Assembly (NCBI RefSeq): GCF_014109725.1
Contig: NZ_CP058554.1
Span: 186,001 to 250,000 of the forward strand
Length of the DNA: 64,000 nt
Source of the DNA: Comamonas piscis
GTDB lineage: Bacteria; Pseudomonadota; Gammaproteobacteria; Burkholderiales; Burkholderiaceae_C
Direction: 5' to 3'
The notes under the pieces are model-generated. The model ran no database searches. It saw only the letters and a list, made by a program, of their open reading frames with translations, and had not been told where the DNA came from. This document shows, piece after piece, positions 53,207 to 61,529 of this stretch (position 1 is the stretch's first letter; each line of letters begins with the position of its first letter). The translations under genes and the position numbers were made by a program.

Positions 53207-54282
53207 GCCATCAAGACTACCCCGAATTGACCGATATCGCTCCAGAACACGAAGACGCCAGCCTTCAGGCGCCCGCCCCCGCGCAGGAGCCCGAAGGCGC
53301 CGTGCTGGAGCTGGTCGAGCGCGGCCACCGCCTGGCCATGGCCTTGCCGGTGTTTGCCTGGCCCTGCACCATCGGCCGTGCCGCCACCAATGACCTGGTG
53401 CTGACGGACCCCAGCATTGGCCCCAGCCATGTGCGCCTGCACCACCCGCATGCAGGCCACTACGAGGTCGAGGTGCTGGACAGCACCAATGGCGTCTGGC
53501 ACGGCCGGCGCCACTACCAGGCCGGCGAGCGTTTTGCCTGGCAGCCTGGCCAGCGGCTCACGCTGGGCCGGGGCGTGCAGCTGAACCTGCGCAGCACCGC
53601 CCAGCCGCTGGCCGCCACCCAGCGCTGGCGCCCCTTCTCGCGCAGCCAGGGGCTGCTGACGGGCTTCGCATTGGTGCTGCTCGTGCTGCTGTCCGCCTGG
53701 ACCACCTGGTTGGGCGCTACCGAAACCGGTGCCCTGGCCCGCCAACTGCCTGCCATCCTGCTGTGGATGCTGGGCGGCCTGCTGGTCTGGACCCTGGGCT
53801 GGTCGATGATGGGCAAGCTATTCACCGGGGTGACCGGCTTCTGGCGCCATGTCGGCATTGCCTCGGTCGGCATGGTCGCCATGGCCTTGCTGGATGTGCT
53901 GCTGTCGGTGACGGGCTTTGCCATGTCCTGGCCGCTGCTCAGCCGCTTTGCCAGCCTGGCGTCCTTCACCTTGATGGCCGTGGTCATCTGGTTCCACCTG
54001 CGCGCTGCCACCCTGGTATCGGCCCGTACCCTGGCGCTGGCCGTTGGCGGCCTGCTGGTGCTGGGCATCGGTGCCAAGCTGGGCCTGCAGTGGCAGACGC
54101 AAAAACGCCTGGGCGACAACCTCTACATGTCCACGATGCTGCCGCCGCAATGGCGCTTGGCACCTACCACTTCGGTGGACCAGTTCATGCAGGGCACCGA
54201 CAGCATGCGCGAGCAGCTGCAAAACCGCAGCCAATTGGAAAAGGACGATGACGAGGAAGGCGACGACAGCGGTCTCGATTGA
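53203..54282 (+). CDS. FHA-domain membrane protein
   Basis: 359 aa. Forkhead-associated domain at about 33-130 with the phosphothreonine-binding residues R59 (IGRA), S75/H76 (PSHVRL) and N96 (DSTNG). About five hydrophobic segments follow between 145 and 290, then an acidic C-terminal tail that ends in Glu/Asp-rich sequence (KDDDEEGDDSG). FHA is cytoplasmic and the partner protease is periplasmic, so this could pass information across the membrane (inference). No Ser/Thr kinase gene is nearby. Confidence 0.85.
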   Translation: MSHQDYPELTDIAPEHEDASLQAPAPAQEPEGAVLELVERGHRLAMALPVFAWPCTIGRAATNDLVLTDPSIGPSHVRLHHPHAGHYEVEVLDSTNGVWHGRRHYQAGERFAWQPGQRLTLGRGVQLNLRSTAQPLAATQRWRPFSRSQGLLTGFALVLLVLLSAWTTWLGATETGALARQLPAILLWMLGGLLVWTLGWSMMGKLFTGVTGFWRHVGIASVGMVAMALLDVLLSVTGFAMSWPLLSRFASLASFTLMAVVIWFHLRAATLVSARTLALAVGGLLVLGIGAKLGLQWQTQKRLGDNLYMSTMLPPQWRLAPTTSVDQFMQGTDSMREQLQNRSQLEKDDDEEGDDSGLD

Positions 54283-54354
54283 GCACCGTGACTGACAAAC
54301 CTGCGGCGGCAGGCTAGCATCCGGGCATCACGACCTGATTCCCAAAGGACCAAG

Positions 54355-55359
54355 ATGCAGTACCGCCAGCTGGGCGCCAGCCCTCTCCAAGTCTCCGCCC
54401 TCTGCCTGGGCACGATGATGTTCGCCGACCAGACCGACCTCCAGGAGGCGGCGACCATCGTCGCCGATGCGCGTGCCCAGGGCGTCAACTTTATCGACAC
54501 CGCCGACATCTACAGCAAGGGCGAGTCCGAGCGCATGGTCGGCCAGCTGCTGCAAGGGCAGCGCGATGACTGGGTGCTGGCCACCAAGCTGGGCAATGCC
54601 ATGGGCAGCCAGCCCAATGAAGGTTCGTACTCCCGCGCCTGGATGCTGCGCTCGGTCGAAGCCAGCCTGCAGCGCTTGCAGACCGACCGCATCGACATCC
54701 TCTACCTGCACCGCGACCGCGTGGGCCTGCAGCTGCAAGAGCCGCTCTACGCGCTCAAGCAACTGATCGACAGCGGCAAGATTCTCTACTGGGGCCTGTC
54801 CAACTTTCGAGGCTGGCGCATTGCCGAAGCCGTCTACATCGCCCGCGAGATCGGCCTGCCCCCGCCCGTCGTCTGCCAGCCCTACTACAACCTGCTCAAC
54901 CGCATGCCCGAGACCGACATCCTCCCGGCCTGCGCGCAGTTCGGCATCGGCGTCGTGCCCTTCAGCCCCATTGCGCGGGGTGTTCTGAGCGGCAAGTACC
55001 AGCCCGGCATGGAGCCACCCAAAGACAGCCGCGCCGGCCGCCAGGATGCCCGCATCCTGCAGACCGAGTTCCGCCCTGAATCTCTTGTCATTGCCCAGCA
55101 GGTGCAGCAGCACGCCGAGCGCCAGGGCATCAGCGCAGCGCAGTTCGCCACCGCCTGGGTGCTCGCCCACAACGCCATCAGCTCGGTCATCGCCGGGCCG
55201 CGCACCTTGAAGCAATGGCAGGACTACCAGCCCGCGCTGGACTACCAGATCACCGTAGAGGACGAGCGCCTGGTCAACAGCCTGGTCAGCCCCGGCCACC
55301 CGTCGACGCCTGGGTACAACGACCCGGCGCATCTGTGGCCACAGGGGCGGTTGGTTTAA
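54355..55359 (+). CDS. Aldo/keto reductase
   Basis: 334 aa NADPH-dependent carbonyl reductase. Catalytic Asp and Tyr are in NFIDTADIYSKGESERMVG, Lys in ATKLGN and His in LHRDRV. The NADP-binding GPRTLKQW is near the end. The YgdS/Tas-like group is the nearest, with no substrate predicted. Single gene, converging on the PhyH-type gene. Confidence 0.92.
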   Translation: MQYRQLGASPLQVSALCLGTMMFADQTDLQEAATIVADARAQGVNFIDTADIYSKGESERMVGQLLQGQRDDWVLATKLGNAMGSQPNEGSYSRAWMLRSVEASLQRLQTDRIDILYLHRDRVGLQLQEPLYALKQLIDSGKILYWGLSNFRGWRIAEAVYIAREIGLPPPVVCQPYYNLLNRMPETDILPACAQFGIGVVPFSPIARGVLSGKYQPGMEPPKDSRAGRQDARILQTEFRPESLVIAQQVQQHAERQGISAAQFATAWVLAHNAISSVIAGPRTLKQWQDYQPALDYQITVEDERLVNSLVSPGHPSTPGYNDPAHLWPQGRLV

Positions 55360-55365
55360 AGGCAG

Positions 55366-56031
55366 CTAAGCCCAAGCCAGCCCATAAGGCAGCTGCGCAG
55401 GGCCAAACAGAAAATGCAGCACGCGCCGATGGCTGCTGCCACGCGCTTTGGACGAGGCGTGCAGCAGCAAGGGCCGCATCACCAAGGCGGCGCCTTGCGC
55501 AGCCGGGCATGCAACCTCTCCTCGGTCGTCACGTATCTGCGCAGCCTGTGCGCTGTCGATGACGCCCATGGCGTGTGAACCCGGCACCACGCGCAGCGGG
55601 CCGTCGTCCGGGCCGCAGTCATCCAGATGCAGCCGCAGGGCCACTAGCTGCTCCAGCACATGCGGCGGTGGCTGCACAAACTGCGCCTCTTCTTTGATCG
55701 ACCAGCCCCTAAGCGCTGGGTGCTCAACCCTGGCCTGCACGGGAATCGCCAAGTCCTGGTGCAAAGCCACCAGCCAGTTGGTGCCTAGGGATTTTTCAAA
55801 ATAGGTGCATTGCACCGCTTGGTGGCCGTGAGGAATCAGCCCGGACAAGCCAGCGCACCCACGCAGCTGCACAGCCAAGCGTTGGCACCATGGCAAGGAC
55901 AGCAGATCGCGTGACCCTGGCCCACTCCCAGTCTGGTCCTGCAGGTCAGCCAGTGCCGCTGCGCAGCCGTCTGCATCCAGCACGCCGGAGACCAGCGCAA
56001 AGCCGTCACGGGCCAAGGCATCCACGGCCAT
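55366..56031 (-). CDS. Phytanoyl-CoA dioxygenase (PhyH)-family protein
   Basis: 221 aa from the ATG at 56031; a GTG at 56049 is possible but would overlap radA. Fe(II)/2-oxoglutarate dioxygenase fold with iron ligands H91, D93 (LHQDLA) and H191 (LLLHASSKARG), plus R203 near the cofactor. The substrate is unknown; members hydroxylate fatty acids and small natural products. It lies just after radA. Confidence 0.86.
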   Translation of the reverse strand: MAVDALARDGFALVSGVLDADGCAAALADLQDQTGSGPGSRDLLSLPWCQRLAVQLRGCAGLSGLIPHGHQAVQCTYFEKSLGTNWLVALHQDLAIPVQARVEHPALRGWSIKEEAQFVQPPPHVLEQLVALRLHLDDCGPDDGPLRVVPGSHAMGVIDSAQAAQIRDDRGEVACPAAQGAALVMRPLLLHASSKARGSSHRRVLHFLFGPAQLPYGLAWA

Positions 56032-56035
56032 GCGA

Positions 56036-57421
<1,386 letters not shown>

Positions 57422-57553
57422 GGCATCGATGTTTCGGTACAGACACCCATGGTAACGGCGAGCGCAGCGCAGAGCAGGCAAATCGATTAGCATCCCCAGG
57501 CGATACGGCAGACAGCCAGCAACCAACACCCAGCACCGCCCCCAAGGAGACCC

Positions 57554-58189
57554 ATGCGCCAAGACCTGACCCTGTACTACGCCCCCGGAACCTGTGCCCA
57601 GGCCGTGCTGATTGCCTTGCACGAGGCGGGCGCCGCCTTTGAGGCCCAGCGCCTGAACATGGCCGAAGGCGAGCAGCGCGCCCCGGCCTACCTGGCCATC
57701 AACCTCAAGGGCCGCGTGCCGGCGCTGGTCACCCCCCAAGGGGTGCTGACCGAGACAGCCGCCTTGCTGCTGTATGTGGCCCAAACCCACCCCGACAAAC
57801 AACTCGCGCCGCTGAGCGACCCGTTCCAACTCGCCCGCATGCAGGAGTTCAACAGCTTCCTGGCCTCGACCGTGCACATCAGCCACGCCCACCGTCCGCG
57901 TGCGGCGCGCTGGGCCGATGACGAGGCCGCACAAAAGGCCATGCAGGCCAAGGTGCCGCAGAACATGCGTGATGGCTTCACGCTGATCGAGCAGCACTAC
58001 CTGGGTGACAAAACCTGGGTGATGGGTGAGCAGTACACGGTGGCCGATGGCTACCTGTTCACGATGGCCGGCTGGCTCAAGAGCGACAGCGTGGATATCA
58101 ACGAATTCCCGCGCGTGGCGGCGCACTATGCCCGCGTGGCAGCACGGCCTGCGGTGCAGGCTGCGCTGGCCCAAAGCGCTCGGGGCTGA
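57554..58189 (+). CDS. Glutathione S-transferase, beta-class like
   Basis: 211 aa. N-terminal thioredoxin-like domain (LTLYYAPGTCAQAVLIALHEAG, then LTETAALLLYVAQ) and helical C-terminal domain (VMGEQYTVADGYLFTMAGWL). The YxxxTC pattern with a catalytic Cys fits beta-class enzymes. Its last 64 bp overlap the convergent lipoprotein gene. Confidence 0.9.
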   Translation: MRQDLTLYYAPGTCAQAVLIALHEAGAAFEAQRLNMAEGEQRAPAYLAINLKGRVPALVTPQGVLTETAALLLYVAQTHPDKQLAPLSDPFQLARMQEFNSFLASTVHISHAHRPRAARWADDEAAQKAMQAKVPQNMRDGFTLIEQHYLGDKTWVMGEQYTVADGYLFTMAGWLKSDSVDINEFPRVAAHYARVAARPAVQAALAQSARG

Positions 58190-59055
58190 TACTCGCTCGG
58201 GTCAAGGTGCTCCACCGGCGGTGGCGGCGGCTGCGAGACCCCTGCCACCGGCTCCCAGCCGGAGCCGTTCCAGTCGTGGATGGCCGCTTCGCGCTGGTAA
58301 AAGCGGGCCAACAATTGGGCGCCTGCGTTGCTGCAGGCCTGGCGAACAATGCCGGCGCTGAAGACCGCCTCATAGGCCAGCGGATGCGGTATCTTGCCGA
58401 CCACCTGCACGTCGGCAGTACGCGGAAGCTCGCTGCGCAGCAGCAGGCCCAGCTCCGCATCGCCCCGGCCCACCAATTGTGCCACCTGGGGACCAAACAC
58501 CTTGATGCTCTTGGGTATCACCTTGGCGGTCAGATCCAGTTCGGGGAACAGTTTTTGCTCGATAAAGTCGCCGCCATCGGCCGAGGGGTAGGCGATGCTG
58601 CGGGTGGCCTCCAGCATCTTCTTGGCGTCTTCTGTGTCTTTGAGCACCGGCAGCGGGCGGCCGGCCTGCACGATGGCGATCAGCGGTGAGCGCACCACAT
58701 CGTAGAGACGCCCCGGGCGCACCAGCCCTTGGACTTGCATCACCTGCAACACGGCACGCGGCGCCAGCACCAGGTCCACACAACGCGCTTGCTGCAGGTA
58801 CTGGCCCAGCTCCTGGGCCACGTTATGCGGCGCACCATAGCCGGGTTCGGCGCGGATCTGGGTGGGGATCATCAGCTGCCCCGCCAGCGCGCGGTGTACG
58901 GGCACAAAGCCCTCCGTCATCAGCAGTTGCACCGGCAGGCTGGCATGGGCCAAGCTGGCTTCCGGCTCGGGCGCCGGCGGCTCGGAGGCACAGCCCACCA
59001 GCACCGCAGCGGCACAGCTGAGCAAGAAGGAGCGGCGGAGAGGCATCAGGCGCAT
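58126..59055 (-). CDS. Lipoprotein with ModA-like periplasmic binding fold
   Basis: 309 aa from the ATG at 59055; the ATG at 59046 is also possible. Signal and lipobox (LRRSFLLSCAAAVLVGC). The body resembles a type-2 periplasmic binding domain of the molybdate type (LVLAPRAVLQVMQVQGLVRPG, FIEQKLFPELDLTAKVIPKSIKVFG). No permease or ATPase is adjacent. The C-terminal tail runs 64 bp into the GST gene and may be a chance extension, so the end is uncertain. Confidence 0.72.
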   Translation of the reverse strand: MRLMPLRRSFLLSCAAAVLVGCASEPPAPEPEASLAHASLPVQLLMTEGFVPVHRALAGQLMIPTQIRAEPGYGAPHNVAQELGQYLQQARCVDLVLAPRAVLQVMQVQGLVRPGRLYDVVRSPLIAIVQAGRPLPVLKDTEDAKKMLEATRSIAYPSADGGDFIEQKLFPELDLTAKVIPKSIKVFGPQVAQLVGRGDAELGLLLRSELPRTADVQVVGKIPHPLAYEAVFSAGIVRQACSNAGAQLLARFYQREAAIHDWNGSGWEPVAGVSQPPPPPVEHLDPSEYQPRALWASAACTAGRAATRA

Positions 59056-59100
59056 GCGGGCATTATCAGACAGCAGCGCCCATTCTCTCAACCCTGCCCC

Positions 59101-60723
59101 TTAATTCACCACATTCAACAGGCGCCAGTCGATGTAGTTGTCCGCGCGGGTGGGGATGCTGACCTTCTTGCTGGTGGCCCAGGGCGTGATCAGGTTGAAC
59201 AGCGGCACATGCGAGATGGCCTTGTGCTCGTTGAGCAGCACCTTTTCGATCAGCTGGTTGCGCAGCTTCAGATCCGTCTCGGTCTTGACGCGCTCGATCA
59301 TCGCGTCTTGCTGCGGGTCAGAGAAGCGGCCCAGGTTGAAGTTGCCATCGCCGCTGCCGCCAGGAGAGCGCAGCAGCGCCTGCAGGCTGTAATAAGCATC
59401 AAACGTCGGCACCGACCAGCCCAGCAGATAAACGCTGGCTTCGTAGCGCTGGATCATCGGGAAGTAGGTGGCAAACGGGTAGGTGCGCAGCTTGGCCTTG
59501 ATGCCCACCTTGGCCCACTGGGCGCTGATGGCCTGGCACAGCTGCTCGTCGCTGGGGTAGCGGCCGGCAGGGCAGGAGAACTCGAACTCAAAGCCATCGG
59601 GATAGCCCGCCTGGGTCAGCAGCTTCTTGGCAGCGTCGGCATCAAAGGCCAGGCGCTGGTCGGCCTGCTTGGTCCAGCCATTCACATGGTGGGCAATCAA
59701 GGTGCCGGTGGGCTGGGCCAGGCCGCGCATCACCACGCGCTGGATGGTGGCCATGTCAATCGACTGGTACAGCGCCTGGCGCACGCGCACATCCTTGAAC
59801 GGGTTCTTGCCCTTGACGCTGGACTGGGGCAGTTCGTCGCGGAACTGGTCCATACCCAGGAACAGGGTGCGGTCAGCGGCGGATTCCAGCACCTGCAGGT
59901 TGGGCGCCTGCTTGATGCGCTGCAGGTCGTTCATGCTCGGGTCGATGATGAAATCGACCTCGCCCGACAGCAGCGCTGCGGTGCGTGTGGCGTCCGACTT
60001 GATCGGCGTGTACACCGCCTGTGTGATGTTGCTAGGGTACTGGGTCTTGCCCCACCACTGCGGGTTGCGCTTTAGCACCAGGCGCGAATCCTGCGACCAG
60101 CTGTCCAGCACATAGGGGCCGGTGCCCAGCGCATGGCGGTGGGCATAGTTCTCGTCCTTGGCCTTGATGTCCTTGGGCACCTCGGACTGGTGCTGCACCG
60201 CCCAGGGCTTGCTCATGATGCGCAGCTCGGTCAGCTGGTTGACCAGCACCGGGTTGGGCACGTCCGAGAAGATATCCAGGGTGCGGGCATTGACCACCTC
60301 GATGCGGTCGATGCCCTGGGTGTAGACCACAAAGCCGGAGCTCTTGGCCTTGGCCCGCTCCAGCGAGAATTTGACATCTTCGGAGGTCAGCGGCGAACCG
60401 TCGCTGAAGGTCACACCTTCACGCAACGTGATGCGCAGCTGCTTGGGGTTGATGCGCTCCCACTTGGTCGCCAGCGAAGGCTCGGGCTTCTGGGTCTGGC
60501 TGTTGTACTCCACCAACGCCTCGTACACCGCGCGGTGCACCGAGTTGTTGACCCCGACATTCTGCGCATGAATATCCCAGGACGACAGATCGGCCGAGCG
60601 GGTCCAGCGAAAGTTCGATGCCTGGGCAGAAAATGCCATGCTGGCCACTGCGCCGGCGATCGCCAGGGTGCAGACGCTGCGCGCCCAGCCGTTGCGGCCT
60701 TGCAGATAAGTGGTGGGTTGCAT
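59101..60723 (-). CDS. Peptide/nickel-type ABC substrate-binding protein (SBP family 5)
   Basis: 540 aa from the ATG at 60723, with AAGGA seven bases upstream. Signal peptide ends near SAQAS. Family-5 blocks: SVHRAVYEALVEYNSQT, LRITLREGVTFSDGSPLTSEDVKFSLERA, and VRQALYQSIDMATIQRVVM. It binds oligopeptides or similar ligands. Its permease genes are not here. It lies just downstream of the PPTase gene. Confidence 0.9.
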   Translation of the reverse strand: MQPTTYLQGRNGWARSVCTLAIAGAVASMAFSAQASNFRWTRSADLSSWDIHAQNVGVNNSVHRAVYEALVEYNSQTQKPEPSLATKWERINPKQLRITLREGVTFSDGSPLTSEDVKFSLERAKAKSSGFVVYTQGIDRIEVVNARTLDIFSDVPNPVLVNQLTELRIMSKPWAVQHQSEVPKDIKAKDENYAHRHALGTGPYVLDSWSQDSRLVLKRNPQWWGKTQYPSNITQAVYTPIKSDATRTAALLSGEVDFIIDPSMNDLQRIKQAPNLQVLESAADRTLFLGMDQFRDELPQSSVKGKNPFKDVRVRQALYQSIDMATIQRVVMRGLAQPTGTLIAHHVNGWTKQADQRLAFDADAAKKLLTQAGYPDGFEFEFSCPAGRYPSDEQLCQAISAQWAKVGIKAKLRTYPFATYFPMIQRYEASVYLLGWSVPTFDAYYSLQALLRSPGGSGDGNFNLGRFSDPQQDAMIERVKTETDLKLRNQLIEKVLLNEHKAISHVPLFNLITPWATSKKVSIPTRADNYIDWRLLNVVN

Positions 60724-60890
60724 CACAGATTCCTTCATTCCATGCAAAAACAAAACGCCGCACTATGGCAGTGCCGACCGGCCCCGCCAACGATTTATTC
60801 GTTGTATCGATATGGGCCTGGCGCGGTGCAGATTCTGCTAGCGGCGGGCGGGCAGGCCAGTGTAACGGCCCCGCCAAAACCGGATGAGGC

Positions 60891-61529
60891 TTAGGCCGAC
60901 GTGCGCCAGGCCAGCGCCAGGGCGCCTGAATCGGTTGTTAGATCTGTCACCACCATGCCGGCATTCCAGCCAGGTTGGCGATGATGAACTTCGGTCAACG
61001 GCATCCCGGCGCATTTGAGCTGGGCCTCCAGCCGCGCCCATTGCTGCGCAAAACCGCGCTGCCAGTCCATGCCCTGCAAGCCAGCCAGCGCAGCGGCGGC
61101 ATCAGGGTCCAGATACAGCGCAGCCACCGCGGGCCATCCCGCCGCATCGATATCTGTCTGGGCATCCCCGGGCAGGCCCTGCACATCGATGCCGACGCTG
61201 CCCTCTTGCGTGCAGGCCCAAACCGCCATCGCATCGGCATAGCTGATGGACAGCTGGCACCCCGTGAATGCCTGCCCATTGCACAGCAACTGCGGCGCCT
61301 GCCCAGCCCGGCGCTGCACCGCCAATTGCCTGGCAGTGCAACCCAGCTGCGGCGCCAGCGCTTGGCAGATCGACTGGTAGACGGCCTCGCGCATGGGCTC
61401 GCGGGGCAAAGCGTCCGATGGCGGCCCAGCCATCGTCACCGCCTGGGCCTGCACCCGGCCCTGCAGCGCTGGCGGCAGGGCCAGCGGCTGCGCGGACCAA
61501 CTCAGCGTTGCGGCGTCTAGGCCCGCCAT
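60891..61529 (-). CDS. 4'-phosphopantetheinyl transferase (Sfp type)
   Basis: Moves phosphopantetheine from CoA to a carrier-protein serine. 212 aa. Mg-binding D115 lies in SVGIDVQG, and the second motif is W164-A-R-L-E168-A-Q-L-K172, with the usual Lys before Glu replaced by Leu. It overlaps the end of the peptide-synthetase gene by 13 bp, so it probably activates that carrier domain. Confidence 0.86.
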   Translation of the reverse strand: MAGLDAATLSWSAQPLALPPALQGRVQAQAVTMAGPPSDALPREPMREAVYQSICQALAPQLGCTARQLAVQRRAGQAPQLLCNGQAFTGCQLSISYADAMAVWACTQEGSVGIDVQGLPGDAQTDIDAAGWPAVAALYLDPDAAAALAGLQGMDWQRGFAQQWARLEAQLKCAGMPLTEVHHRQPGWNAGMVVTDLTTDSGALALAWRTSA

